A stretch of 64,000 bases of DNA from JAAYDI01 sp052034005 (GTDB lineage: Bacteria; Planctomycetota; Planctomycetia; Pirellulales; Pirellulaceae), in contig JBPOJB010000018.1 in assembly GCA_052034005.1 (NCBI GenBank), positions 1 through 64,000 of the forward strand, read 5' to 3'. Numbering within the stretch: the stretch's first letter is position 1; the number at the start of each line of letters is the position of its first letter. The position numbers and the translations under genes are program-made. The notes below the pieces were generated by a model. That model was not told the DNA's origin. It saw only the letters and a program-made list of their open reading frames with translations, and did not search any database. This document shows positions 7,954-18,112 of the stretch, piece by piece.

Positions 7954-8295
7954 GCAGGCCGGGGCGTGGGCCCGAGGCCGTAGGGACCGGGGCGGGCGAC
8001 GCCGCACCACCCCCGCGACCGACGGATTGCACGACACCTGGCCCGGCTCCCGAGCCGTCCAGCCCCCGGGACTACCCGCCGCATACAGCCGCCTTGTGCC
8101 GATCGTAACGATCGCTCGGCGGCTGGCGGGGGCCGGTCTGACGCCTTCGCTCGAATTGCCTGTTGCGGTGACGACAAGTCGGACTAGGCTGGAAGGCTTG
8201 GGATACGGGCGCAATCCAGGCCCGGATATCCCGTGCAATTCCATGCTCCGCTTCGGAGAAACGCCTCCACGGCCACACGATCAGGTACGGCTTTC
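7954..8295. other. Intergenic region, no gene seen
   Basis: This stretch of about 340 bases has no open frame with family features. At 8188-8214 it holds GGCTGGAAGGCTTGGGATACG, which partly resembles, in mixed orientation, the dispersed repeat seen at 35081 and 49291. No convincing promoter was found. Confidence 0.4.
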
Positions 8296-8505
8296 ATGAA
8301 CAACATCAGCTTCAATACGCGTAAGTCGCTTTGCAATCACCTGGGGGATGTGGCGGGAAACGAACTGGCCGATTTCCTGATGAAGCTCATGAGTCGACTC
8401 GAGCGCATCGAACGAACGAAGGTCGATCGGATGCCCATCGTGCCTGACACCCAGTCGGTGACGATCGAGGGGCATGCGGGCCTGACCCTACCGTGGGACG
8501 AATAA
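8296..8505 (+). CDS. Small conserved hypothetical protein (69 aa)
   Basis: A 69-aa soluble protein with a helical core (LGDVAGNELADFLMKLMSRL) and the sequence IERTKVDRMPIVP. I recall similar short proteins from planctomycetes with the same VAGNELAD and KVD-PIVP pattern, which argues that it is a real gene, but no function is known to me. The ATG at 8296 has only a weak upstream AGGT. An in-frame ATG at 8233 would add 21 residues without obvious family character. Confidence 0.55.
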   Translation: MNNISFNTRKSLCNHLGDVAGNELADFLMKLMSRLERIERTKVDRMPIVPDTQSVTIEGHAGLTLPWDE

Positions 8506-8631
8506 TCCAGCAATCCAGGCAAGCCAGGAAATCTGCATCGCATCCAAGGCGTTGATCTCGCGTTGACGCGGTTCGCATCGGCCGCCATAATCCCGCGTCC
8601 TCCTGGGCAGAGGCCCGCAGGTGACGTGGGT

Positions 8632-9471
8632 ATGCGCGCAAACCATCCATCGGTGATCTGTTGGCTGCCGTTGTGGCTGGTCACAGCCGCGTGCGTGTCG
8701 GCGGGCCCTCGATCGTGGGCCGAAGAAACGCCGTGGGACGGCACCGGCCGGTTCGCGATCGGCGTGGCGGATGACGGGACGCTCGGGGATGAGAGCTGGT
8801 TGGACCCGACTTGTGACGGGGTGATCGGATGTGACGCGACTGGGGCGGGCGAGCGGTGTTGGCTTGGCCGATGGCTGCCCCATTTTCGTGTGCGGCACAT
8901 CGGATTAGGTCAGCCGCTGGAGGGCACTAGTTGGCTCAATCGACCCTTCTATGTCGGCGCGTTTCTGGGCGAGTCCTTTGGCGACACGTTGGTGGCCGGC
9001 GCACTTGACGTCCGGCCCAGCCTCATGGGCGGTTTCTGCCTGGGCTACGACTTGAACCACTATTGGGGCGGCGAGCTGCGTCTCGGCCTGAACTACGCCG
9101 AGGTCCAGTCCGTGCCGATCCCGGGCGGTCACCTGCGCGACAACTCGCGAAACACGCTCCTGGATGCGCATCTGCTGTACTATCCGTGGGGGGACGCCCG
9201 GTGGCGGCCGTACGCATCGGTCGGCCTGGGGGTGGGAGGGTTCCACGTGGATGATGATCCCCACCTGCTGGTGGATCACACGGGCCTGGCATTGCCGCTT
9301 GGTTGCGGCGTGAAATACCTTTGGGGCAAGCAGATCGCGCTGCGGTTGGACGTGAAGGACAACCTGATCTTCGGCGGGCACGGCGTGGAAACAACCCACA
9401 ACTGGTCGCTTACCGGCGGGTTCGAGTTCCATTGGGGCAGTGATTCTTCGGCCCGGTACTACCCCTGGTAG
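8632..9471 (+). CDS. Outer-membrane beta-barrel protein
   Basis: A 279-aa protein with an export signal (VICWLPLWLVTAACVSAG). Alternating polar and hydrophobic strands with many Gly and aromatic residues (FYVGAFLGESFGD, GGELRLGLNYAEVQ, RPYASVGLGVGGFHV) and a terminal strand ending in aromatic residues fit an OmpA-like or OMP_b-brl barrel. AGGTGA at 8619-8624 lies seven bases before the ATG at 8632, which fixes the start. It is probably a small outer-membrane protein of unknown ligand. It stands directly upstream of the pilus-like locus, but the promoter-like sequence at 9593 suggests separate transcription. Confidence 0.75.
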   Translation: MRANHPSVICWLPLWLVTAACVSAGPRSWAEETPWDGTGRFAIGVADDGTLGDESWLDPTCDGVIGCDATGAGERCWLGRWLPHFRVRHIGLGQPLEGTSWLNRPFYVGAFLGESFGDTLVAGALDVRPSLMGGFCLGYDLNHYWGGELRLGLNYAEVQSVPIPGGHLRDNSRNTLLDAHLLYYPWGDARWRPYASVGLGVGGFHVDDDPHLLVDHTGLALPLGCGVKYLWGKQIALRLDVKDNLIFGGHGVETTHNWSLTGGFEFHWGSDSSARYYPW

Positions 9472-9592
9472 CGCGCGTCCCAGCCCTGATTTCTCCAGTG
9501 GGCGCCGCGGGGGACCTGGAGCCCGTTCGGCCATGCGTTTTCCGTCTGGGCGGTTGCTCAAGTCGGGCTCATCCGGCAACGGTGCCGAACGA

Positions 9593-9622
9593 TTGACAAG
9601 CTGTCGGGCCCTGAGTCATGAT
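9593..9622 (+). promoter_or_regulatory. Candidate promoter of the pilus-like locus
   Basis: TTGACA (9593-9598) and CATGAT (9617-9622) are separated by 18 bases, about 45 bases before the first ATPase gene. The -35 element is perfect; the -10 element matches 4 of 6 positions. Confidence 0.45.
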
Positions 9623-9665
9623 GGAAACGTAACAGTCGTTGTTCGTAGGACTTTGGGATACCATC

Positions 9666-11423
9666 ATGGCCACCTCGACGGACGGTTTTGGGAAGGACGG
9701 TTTTGGGAAGGACGGTTTCGGGAAGATCCTGATACGACGCGGGGTCATTAGCCGCGACCAGCTCAATGAAGCCGACCAGATGGCGCGCGAGCAGAACGCG
9801 AACGTCGCCGATTGTCTGGTGAGGCTCGGCTACGCCACGGGCGAAGAGGTCATGCGGGCGGTAGCCGAGTTTCACGGGATGGAGTTCATAGACCTGGTGG
9901 AGTTCAAAATCCCGGAGGAAGTCATTGAATTGGTGCCCGAATCGGTCGCCCGTGAAAACGCGGCCCTCCCCCTGGCCGAAGACGGCGACTCGCTGAAAGT
10001 GGCCGTCAGCGACCCGTTTGACATCGAGACGATCGACAAGCTGCGGTTCATCCTCAATCGCAGGGTTGAGACGGCGCTGGCCCCACGCGAAGCCATCCTG
10101 GAGGCCATTAACCGCTACTACGGGCAGCTGGAAGGTGAAAGCGCCGACTCGATGCTCCAGGAGTTCACCGATACGGCCATCGACTTCACAGAGACCGAGG
10201 ATGTCGACAGCGCATCGAGCGACGTGGTGGATGAGCACAGCGCGCCCGTCGTACGACTGGTCCATGTGATGATCCAGGAAGCCGTCCAGCTACGGGCGTC
10301 GGACATCCATATCGAGCCCTTTGAAGATCGACTCCGCATCCGATATCGCATCGATGGGGTGCTGATCGAGCGGGACAGCCCTCCACGGCGTCTCCTGGGT
10401 GCGATCCTCTCGCGCATCAAGATTCTCGCCAAACTCGATATCGCCGAACGTCGACGCCCCCAGGACGGGCGGATCAAGGTCACGGTCGGCGAGAAAGAAC
10501 TCGACTTGCGCGTGAGCGTCATCCCCACCAACCACGGCCAGTCGGTCGTCATGCGATTGCTCGATAAGGACAGCATTAAGGTGGGCGTTCGGCAGCTCGG
10601 ATTAGGGGAGGAGGATTTTGAGAAGTTCCAGTCCCTCATTCGACGGCCCAACGGCATTATCCTGGTCACCGGACCGACCGGCTCTGGCAAGACCACCACG
10701 CTCTATGCGGCCCTCAACGCCCTGAACCGGCCGGACCGCAAGATCATCACGGCCGAGGACCCGGTCGAATACTACCTGGCGGGGATTAACCAGGTAGAGG
10801 TCAAGCACAGTATCGGGCTCGACTTCGCCCGCATCATCCGGTCGATGTTGCGTCAAGCTCCGAACATCATCCTGGTGGGTGAAATGCGTGACGCCGAGAC
10901 CGCGTCGATGGGAATTCAAGCATCCCTGACAGGACACTTAGTTTTCAGTACATTGCACACGAACGATGCGCCCAGCGCCGTGACGCGCATGGTGGACATG
11001 GGTGTACCCGGCTATCTGGTGGCAAGCAGCGTGATCGCCGTGTTGGCTCAGCGTCTGGTCCGGATCGTCTGCAATCGGTGCAAGCATTCGTACACGCCGC
11101 CCGAGAGTGTGTTGGAGGATGCGGGGATCACGCCCGCGATGGCCAAGAACGCGACGTTCGTGCGTGGGCGAGGCTGCACATACTGTCAGAAGAAGGGATA
11201 CCGCGGACGACTGGCCATTTTCGAGATCATGCTCTGCACGTCCAAGGTTCGGGAGATGATTTTCAGCGGGGCGACGTCGACCGAGATACGCAAGATGGCG
11301 ATCAGCCAGGGCATGACCACTTTGTACGTAGACGGGATTCGCAAGGCCATGGCGGGAATTACCACGTTGGAGGAGGTCTATCGGGTCGCCAAACGCACGG
11401 AGCAGGACGTGGTGGTCGCGTAG
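9666..11423 (+). CDS. Type IV pilus/type II secretion assembly ATPase (PilB/GspE), first copy
   Basis: A 585-aa hexameric traffic ATPase that would power pseudopilus extension at the inner membrane. It has an N-terminal MshEN-type domain (RRGVISRDQLNEADQMAREQ), Walker A GPTGSGKT (336-343), the Asp box, Walker B ILVGEMRD, and the zinc-binding tetracysteine CNRC (about 468-471) and CTYC (about 504-507). Just after the start there are three tandem copies of a 5-residue block (DGFGK), encoded by three 15-bp repeats at 9681-9725; the family's MshEN domain normally begins with a single FGKIL-type segment. The ATG at 9666 is in frame with the repeats. It opens the locus that continues to 25462, but a 238-bp gap with a hairpin separates it from pilT. 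A paralogue lies at 12847-14565. Confidence 0.93.
   Translation: MATSTDGFGKDGFGKDGFGKILIRRGVISRDQLNEADQMAREQNANVADCLVRLGYATGEEVMRAVAEFHGMEFIDLVEFKIPEEVIELVPESVARENAALPLAEDGDSLKVAVSDPFDIETIDKLRFILNRRVETALAPREAILEAINRYYGQLEGESADSMLQEFTDTAIDFTETEDVDSASSDVVDEHSAPVVRLVHVMIQEAVQLRASDIHIEPFEDRLRIRYRIDGVLIERDSPPRRLLGAILSRIKILAKLDIAERRRPQDGRIKVTVGEKELDLRVSVIPTNHGQSVVMRLLDKDSIKVGVRQLGLGEEDFEKFQSLIRRPNGIILVTGPTGSGKTTTLYAALNALNRPDRKIITAEDPVEYYLAGINQVEVKHSIGLDFARIIRSMLRQAPNIILVGEMRDAETASMGIQASLTGHLVFSTLHTNDAPSAVTRMVDMGVPGYLVASSVIAVLAQRLVRIVCNRCKHSYTPPESVLEDAGITPAMAKNATFVRGRGCTYCQKKGYRGRLAIFEIMLCTSKVREMIFSGATSTEIRKMAISQGMTTLYVDGIRKAMAGITTLEEVYRVAKRTEQDVVVA
9681..9725 (+). repeat. Triplicated 15-bp unit in the first PilB/GspE gene
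   Basis: Three head-to-tail copies of GACGGTTTTGGGAAG, the third with one change (TTC for TTT). Each copy adds DGFGK in frame directly before the MshEN domain. The first two copies are identical. Confidence 0.95.
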
Positions 11424-11499
11424 CGGGGGGGTGGCGATCGGGCGGCTGGACGGGTTCGCAAGGGGGGGCTGTTTGAGTTCGTGCGGGAGGGGGCGAATA

Positions 11500-11532
11500 A
11501 TCGTGTGCTCAGCTTGCGTCTGACCACACGAT
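11500..11532. repeat. Inverted repeat between pilB-like gene and pilT
   Basis: ATCGTGTG (11500-11507) and CACACGAT (11525-11532) form 8-bp arms around 17 bases. It lies 77 bases after the stop of the first ATPase gene and 130 bases before pilT. No T-run follows, so it may be a factor-dependent terminator, an mRNA-stability hairpin or an operator. Confidence 0.5.
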
Positions 11533-11661
11533 GCACGGCTTATCGGTCCCGGGCGGGACGGCCTGACGGGACAGAGGGCTTATCTTGAGGCGGGATCGGT
11601 GGTCGAGCTGGCCAGCGCCCCGCGTCATTTCGGCGTTTTTCATGACTCGGGCGGGAAACTG

Positions 11662-12783
<1,122 letters not shown>

Positions 12784-12846
12784 TCGGCAACAGATGATCG
12801 ATAGACGGTAGGCGACAGGCGACAGAACTCGGGTAGAGGACCACGC

Positions 12847-14565
12847 ATGGCGATTCGGCGGATCGGGCAAATCTTCGTCGACATGGGCTTCATCGACGAC
12901 AACCAACTGGAAATGCTGCTGGAGGAACAGCAACAGCAGCCGGGCGAGAAGCTCGGCAAGATCGCCGAGGAGATGGGCCTGATCACCGACGATCAGCTGG
13001 CCCAGGCGTTGGCCGAGCAAATGAACCTGCAGGTGATCAACCTGGTGGAGGCGAAGATCCCGCAGCAGACGCTCGACCTGATCAGCGACACGATGGCCCA
13101 GCTTTACCGGGTCATCCCGGTGCGATTCGACCATGGGGAATTGACCGTGGCGACGGCCGAGCCGCAGAACCTGACGGTGGCGGACGAGTTGCGGACGTTC
13201 CTCGGCCACACCATTCGCCTGGTGGTCGCGACGGAGCGCGAGATCAAGCAGGCGATGGACCGGTACTACAACACGGCGGGCGAGAGTGTCGAGAGCATCA
13301 TCAGCGAGTTGGAGGAGGATGAGGAGCTGTTGCGGCAGGCCGAGGCGCTGGCCAGCGACGGCCCGATCGACCTGACCAGCGCCGAGGCGCTGGCCGACAG
13401 CGCTCCGGTGCGGAAGCTCCTGAACATGGTGCTGTTGCTGGCCATCAAGGACCATGCCAGCGACGTGCATTTCGAGCCGTTCGAGGACGAGTTCCGGATC
13501 CGCATCAAGGCGGACGGCGTGTTGTACGAGATGGTGCCGCCGCCGCGGCACCTGGCGTTCGCCATCACCACCCGGATCAAGGTGATGGCCAACCTGGACA
13601 TCGCCGAACGCCGCCTGCCGCAGGACGGCCGGATCGAGCTGTCGGTCGGCGGCCACCCGGTCGACCTGCGGGTGAGCGTACTCCCGACGCTCTTCGGCGA
13701 GAGCGTCGTGTTGCGGATCCTCGACCGCAGCGTCGTATCGCTGGACTTGAACAAGGTGGGAATGGACGCGCCCACGATCGCGGCCTTCCGCGAAGTAATC
13801 GGCAAACCCAACGGGATCATCCTGGTGACCGGGCCGACCGGGTCCGGCAAGACCACCACGCTGTACTCGGCGCTCAACGAAATCAACAACGTCGAGGACA
13901 AACTGATCACGACCGAGGACCCGGTGGAGTACGACATGGAGGGGATCGTCCAGATCCCGATCGATCCGGACATCGGCAATACGTTCGCCCACTGCCTGCG
14001 GTCGATCCTGCGGCAGGACCCGGACAAGATCCTGGTCGGCGAGATCCGCGACCTGGAGACGGCCGAGATCGCCGTACAGGCCTCGCTGACCGGGCACCTC
14101 GTCTTCAGCACCTTGCACACCAACGACGCGCCGAGCACGATCACGCGGCTCAAGGACATGGGCGTGCCGACGTTCTTGATCACCGCCACGCTCGAGGCGA
14201 TTCTCGCCCAGCGGCTGGTGCGGCGGATCTGCACCCAGTGCCGGGAGGAGGTCACGCCCACGCCGGAGCTGCTGGCCCAATTGAGCCTGACGCCGGAGGA
14301 GGGGAAGGACATGCAGTTCTTCCGCGGCGCGGGCTGCGACGTGTGCAACAACACGGGCTACAAAGGCCGCGTCGGCCTGTTCGAGCTGATGATCATTACC
14401 GACCGGCTGCGCGACATGATCATGGAAAACGCCTCGATCGACGACATGCGGGCCGAGGCGCAGAACAACGGGATGGTGGGCCTGCGCGACGCCGGGCTGG
14501 CTTTCGTCCGGCAGGGGGTCACCACCGCCGAGGAAATACTCCGTGAGACCATCCTCGAAGCATAA
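12847..14565 (+). CDS. Type IV pilus/type II secretion assembly ATPase (PilB/GspE), second copy
   Basis: A 572-aa extension ATPase, paralogous to the one at 9666-11423. It has the MshEN domain (GFIDDNQLEMLLEEQQQQPG and GLITDDQLAQALAEQ), Walker A GPTGSGKT near residue 329, Walker B ILVGEIRD, and the cysteine pairs CTQC and CDVC that bind zinc in GspE. The start has GAGG seven bases upstream. A short acidic linker (SELEEDEELLRQAEALASDG, about 156-175) separates the N-terminal and ATPase domains. It is the ATPase closest to the platform gene (21 bases), so it is the more likely partner of this PilC/GspF and these pseudopilins. Confidence 0.93.
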   Translation: MAIRRIGQIFVDMGFIDDNQLEMLLEEQQQQPGEKLGKIAEEMGLITDDQLAQALAEQMNLQVINLVEAKIPQQTLDLISDTMAQLYRVIPVRFDHGELTVATAEPQNLTVADELRTFLGHTIRLVVATEREIKQAMDRYYNTAGESVESIISELEEDEELLRQAEALASDGPIDLTSAEALADSAPVRKLLNMVLLLAIKDHASDVHFEPFEDEFRIRIKADGVLYEMVPPPRHLAFAITTRIKVMANLDIAERRLPQDGRIELSVGGHPVDLRVSVLPTLFGESVVLRILDRSVVSLDLNKVGMDAPTIAAFREVIGKPNGIILVTGPTGSGKTTTLYSALNEINNVEDKLITTEDPVEYDMEGIVQIPIDPDIGNTFAHCLRSILRQDPDKILVGEIRDLETAEIAVQASLTGHLVFSTLHTNDAPSTITRLKDMGVPTFLITATLEAILAQRLVRRICTQCREEVTPTPELLAQLSLTPEEGKDMQFFRGAGCDVCNNTGYKGRVGLFELMIITDRLRDMIMENASIDDMRAEAQNNGMVGLRDAGLAFVRQGVTTAEEILRETILEA

Positions 14566-14586
14566 CCATTCACGAGGGATTCAACG

Positions 14587-15981
14587 ATGCCGACATATCA
14601 ATTTGAGGCCATGGACGCCACCGGCCAGGAGATCAAGGACGTCATCGAAGCCGCCTCGGAAGATGAAGCACAAACCACGATTCGCCAGATGGGGTACTTC
14701 GTCACGAAGATCTCCGTCAAGAAGGGCGTGGGGGTGGCGGAGGCGGCCGCCAGGAAGCGACGCGGGTTCGCCATCGGGCGCGCCAAGAGCAAGCACCTGA
14801 CCGCCTTCACCCGCCAGTTGTCGATCCTGCAGGACGCCGGCCTGCCGATCCTGCGCAGCCTGCGGGTCCTCGAAGGACAGTGCAAAGCCGGACGCCTGAA
14901 AAACTCGCTGATGGACGTCTGCGAGGAGATCGAAGGCGGGGCCACGCTGTCGGAAGCGATGTCCAAGTCCCCCAAGACCTTCAACCGGCTGTACGTGAAC
15001 ATGATCAAGGCCGGCGAGGCGGGCGGCGCGCTGGAGGTGATCCTGCAACGCCTGGCCGACTTCATGGAACGGAGCGAATCGCTCAAGCGGAAGGTCCGCA
15101 GCGCCATGGTCTACCCGATCATCGTGATCCTGGTGGCGACCGTCATCCTGACGTTCCTGATCCTCAAGATCGTGCCGACCTTCGAGCAGATGTTCGCCGA
15201 GTTCGACCTCAAGTTGCCGGCGATGACCCAGTTGCTGATCGCGATCTCGACCGGCATCGCCACCTACTGGTACCTGATCCCGGCCATCCCGCTCGGCGTC
15301 TTCCTGTTCATCAAGTTGATCCGCAAGTTCCGGCACGGCCGCATGGGCTGGGACATGTTCATCCTGAAGATCCCGGTGTTCGGCATGTTGTTCGAGAAGA
15401 ACATCCTGGCGCGCACGACGCGCACCCTGGGCACGCTGGTGGCCAGCGGCGTGCCGATCCTCGAGGGGCTCAACATCACCCGCGAGACGTCGGGCAATGC
15501 GCTGTTCGAACGGCTTTACGGCAAAGTCACCGATGCGATCCGCGACGGCGAGACGATCGCCAAGCCGCTCAAGGAGCACTCGCAGCCCGGGTTCCACCCG
15601 GTCGCCCTGTTCTTCTGGTGCGCCCTGCTCGGCGCGCCGCTGTCGGCCATGTGTTTCATGCCCAACATGCTGACGGTCGGGTTGGGCGCCGCGGGGGCCG
15701 GCGCCTTCATGGGCGCCGCCTGGTACATGCTGCGAATGAACAACCGGGTGGTGGACGACCTGGTCGTGAACATGGTGGACGTGGGCGAGGAGACCGGCGA
15801 GCTGGACACGATGCTCTACAAGGTCGCCGACACCTACGACGAAGAAGTCAAGACCATGACCGACGGGCTGATGTCGTTGTTGGAGCCGTTGTTGACCGTT
15901 TTCATGGGCGGCGCGGTCGGCTTTATCGTCATTTCGCTTTTCATGCCGCTGGTAGACCTGATTACGAAACTGTCGTCCTGA
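14587..15981 (+). CDS. Inner-membrane platform protein (PilC/GspF)
   Basis: The polytopic platform on which pilus or pseudopilus subunits are assembled. The 464-aa protein (slightly longer than the usual 400) has two GspF/T2SSF domains: the first around residues 75-200 (FTRQLSILQDAGLPILRSLR, MVYPIIVILVATVILTFLILKIVP) and the second around 270-460 (RTTRTLGTLVASGVPILEGL, VGFIVISLFMPLVDLITKL). The extra length lies between the second repeat's start and its end, where an additional hydrophobic pair (FFWCALLGAPLSAMCFMPNMLT, 340-380) is visible. GAGGGA precedes the ATG by seven bases. It follows the second ATPase gene by 21 bases and precedes four pseudopilin genes. Confidence 0.93.
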   Translation: MPTYQFEAMDATGQEIKDVIEAASEDEAQTTIRQMGYFVTKISVKKGVGVAEAAARKRRGFAIGRAKSKHLTAFTRQLSILQDAGLPILRSLRVLEGQCKAGRLKNSLMDVCEEIEGGATLSEAMSKSPKTFNRLYVNMIKAGEAGGALEVILQRLADFMERSESLKRKVRSAMVYPIIVILVATVILTFLILKIVPTFEQMFAEFDLKLPAMTQLLIAISTGIATYWYLIPAIPLGVFLFIKLIRKFRHGRMGWDMFILKIPVFGMLFEKNILARTTRTLGTLVASGVPILEGLNITRETSGNALFERLYGKVTDAIRDGETIAKPLKEHSQPGFHPVALFFWCALLGAPLSAMCFMPNMLTVGLGAAGAGAFMGAAWYMLRMNNRVVDDLVVNMVDVGEETGELDTMLYKVADTYDEEVKTMTDGLMSLLEPLLTVFMGGAVGFIVISLFMPLVDLITKLSS

Positions 15982-16076
15982 ACGCGAACATCCACAGGGG
16001 ACCGGGTCGGACGCGGATCGAGCCGAGAAGGCAAGTCGCGCGCGGCCTGCCATATACAGAAACCGGAGGACTTGAG

Positions 16077-17027
16077 ATGAGCACCAACCACCCGTCCCGG
16101 CCGGCGGCCTTCACGCTGGTCGAAATGCTGGTTGTCATCGTGATCATCGGGATCCTGGTGGGGTTGCTCCTGCCGACCATCGGCGCCGTGCGGGATCGCG
16201 CCACCAACGCCGCGATCGCGATCGAGATCAACAACCTCGCGCAAGGGATCGAGGCCTATCGGCTGAAGTACGGCGACTACCCGCCCGACTTCTCCGATAA
16301 CGCACTCGTCACGCGGCATGTGATGCAGGTCTGGCCCAACATCGACCCCACGGAACTGGATGTGCTCACGGCCGTGTCGCGGTTCGGCGTGGATCCCGCC
16401 GAGGCCCTGGTGTTCTGGCTGGGCGGGTTCAGCTCCGATCCACAGCATCCGTTCACCGGCCGCGGCGGGCCGATCCGAGTCGATGCCGGCCCGCGGTACT
16501 CGATCAACCCGGACCGGGAGAACGGGCTGTACGATTTCGACAAGGGCCGGCTCACGCAGGCGATCAACGTCAACGGTTTCCTGATGTCCAACGAGGAGGC
16601 CCGGCTGCGGACCGGACCGACCCGCGCCGCGCAGGCGGATGTCTTCCCCGTCTATATGGTCAAGCGGCGCAATACCCCGTTCGTCTACATCGACGCGCGC
16701 ACCTACGCCGGCGATGCCACCACCGGCCTGCTCCCCGCCTCCTTCCCGCTGGCTGCCTTCCAGCCGACGACCAACGTGCTGGGCGTCGCCACGGCGTACC
16801 GCAGCGACCGGCCGCGCACGGTGACGCCCGCCGACCCCGTGCCGTTCGAATTCGCCAACCCGCACACGTTCCAGATCATCTGCGCGGGACTGGACGATCA
16901 CTTCGGATTGGGCGGCACCTTGCGCCGGTATCCCAGCGGCACGAACTATCTCTCGCCCGGCCCGGGTGACGACGACAACATCACCAACTTCAGTGAAGGC
17001 AACAAACTGCAGGACTCCAAGCCATGA
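16077..17027 (+). CDS. Type II secretion/type IV pilin-like pseudopilin 1
   Basis: A 316-aa class III signal peptide protein. The prepilin peptidase site is followed by the hydrophobic pilin helix FTLVEMLVVIVIIGILVGLL; Glu5 of the mature protein, needed for assembly, is present. The globular part contains YRLKYGDYPPDF, a GspG-like start, but it is much larger than the usual 140-aa major pseudopilin. GGAGGA lies six bases before the ATG. Its stop overlaps the next start (ATGA at 17024-17027). It is the first of four pseudopilins that probably form the shaft and tip. Confidence 0.88.
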   Translation: MSTNHPSRPAAFTLVEMLVVIVIIGILVGLLLPTIGAVRDRATNAAIAIEINNLAQGIEAYRLKYGDYPPDFSDNALVTRHVMQVWPNIDPTELDVLTAVSRFGVDPAEALVFWLGGFSSDPQHPFTGRGGPIRVDAGPRYSINPDRENGLYDFDKGRLTQAINVNGFLMSNEEARLRTGPTRAAQADVFPVYMVKRRNTPFVYIDARTYAGDATTGLLPASFPLAAFQPTTNVLGVATAYRSDRPRTVTPADPVPFEFANPHTFQIICAGLDDHFGLGGTLRRYPSGTNYLSPGPGDDDNITNFSEGNKLQDSKP

Positions 17028-18109
17028 CCGCCCTGTCCACCGGCCGCCGACTGCAGCGGGGTCGTCCGGCATTCACCCTGGTGGAGCTGCTCGTGGTGAT
17101 CGTGATCATCACGATTCTGGCTGCCACCGCCCTGTTCACGCTCTACGGCGTGCGGGAAGACGCGCGCGAGTCCCGCGCGCGCGCCATGGTCACCAAGATC
17201 AACGAGCGGATCATGGAGCGGTGGGAATCCTACCGGACCCGCGCGCTTCCGATCCGGATCCCGGCCGGCACCGACCCGCGTCCTGCCGCCGCCATACGAC
17301 TCAACGCGGTCCGCGAACTGATGCGGATGGAACTGCCCGACCGCATCACGGATCTCGCGTCGCCGCCGATGGTCCTCACCACGGCCCCGGCGACCTGGTT
17401 GGCGTACCAGCGTCGCATCGCGGCCAACACCGCGCGCGGCAACACCTGGACGACAGCGCACGAGCACGCGGAATGCCTGTACATGATCCTGGCCGGCATG
17501 CGGGAAGGGGACTCCACGGGCCTCGAGGGGTTCAGCGAGAGCGAGATCGGCGACGTGGACAACGACGGTATGCCGGAGATCCTGGACCCCTGGGGACGGC
17601 CCATCTACTTCCTGCGGTGGGCGCCCGGCTACGTGTCGGTCCTGCAGCCGGCCAACCCGCTGGATCGTCAGCCCGATCCGTTCGACCCGCTGCGCGTCGA
17701 CCCGCGCTGGGAGAACAACGACGACGGCAATGCGAACACCCGGCTCGACGATCCGTTCGCCCTGTATCCGTTGATCTACTCCGCAGGACGCGATGGGCGT
17801 TACGGCGTGGTGCGGACCGACTACGATGATGCCACGGTGCCACCGACCGACATCGCGGTCAGCTACGCGCAGACCGCGACGGATCCCTATCGGCTGGCGA
17901 CGTTGAATCCGGCGTTGTATCCCTACGCCTCCGACTTCCCGGCGCCGCCCTGGTCGTCCGGGATGTCGCTGAGCGGCATTTGGCTGAGCCGGCCACTGAA
18001 CGATCCGTACATGATTCTGCCCAAGAGCGGGGACTACGTCGGGCGGCGATTCGTCACGAACAACGACGCGGACGATGACATTACCAACCACTTGCTGGAG
18101 ATGCGGTAA
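17024..18109 (+). CDS. Pseudopilin 2 (GspG-like C-terminus)
   Basis: A 361-aa pseudopilin with a prepilin N-terminus (FTLVELLVVIVIITILAATAL, Glu5 present). The C-terminal half carries the calcium-loop-like DVDNDGMPE, then ILDPWGRPIYF, which matches the DPWGNPY region of GspG major pseudopilins, and later PLIYSAGRDGRYG, which resembles the GspG C-terminal Ca2+-binding loop. It is more than twice the length of normal GspG because of an inserted segment between the helix and the DPWG motif. ATGA overlap couples it to pseudopilin 1. Confidence 0.88.
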   Translation: MTALSTGRRLQRGRPAFTLVELLVVIVIITILAATALFTLYGVREDARESRARAMVTKINERIMERWESYRTRALPIRIPAGTDPRPAAAIRLNAVRELMRMELPDRITDLASPPMVLTTAPATWLAYQRRIAANTARGNTWTTAHEHAECLYMILAGMREGDSTGLEGFSESEIGDVDNDGMPEILDPWGRPIYFLRWAPGYVSVLQPANPLDRQPDPFDPLRVDPRWENNDDGNANTRLDDPFALYPLIYSAGRDGRYGVVRTDYDDATVPPTDIAVSYAQTATDPYRLATLNPALYPYASDFPAPPWSSGMSLSGIWLSRPLNDPYMILPKSGDYVGRRFVTNNDADDDITNHLLEMR

Positions 18110-18112
18110 ACC

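Noticed and set aside
14880..16076. A plus-strand frame extending pseudopilin 1 upstream through the pilC-like gene
   Set aside because: The stretch is a shadow of the pilC-like gene in another frame; the pseudopilin starts at 16077 with a strong Shine-Dalgarno sequence and a prepilin leader.
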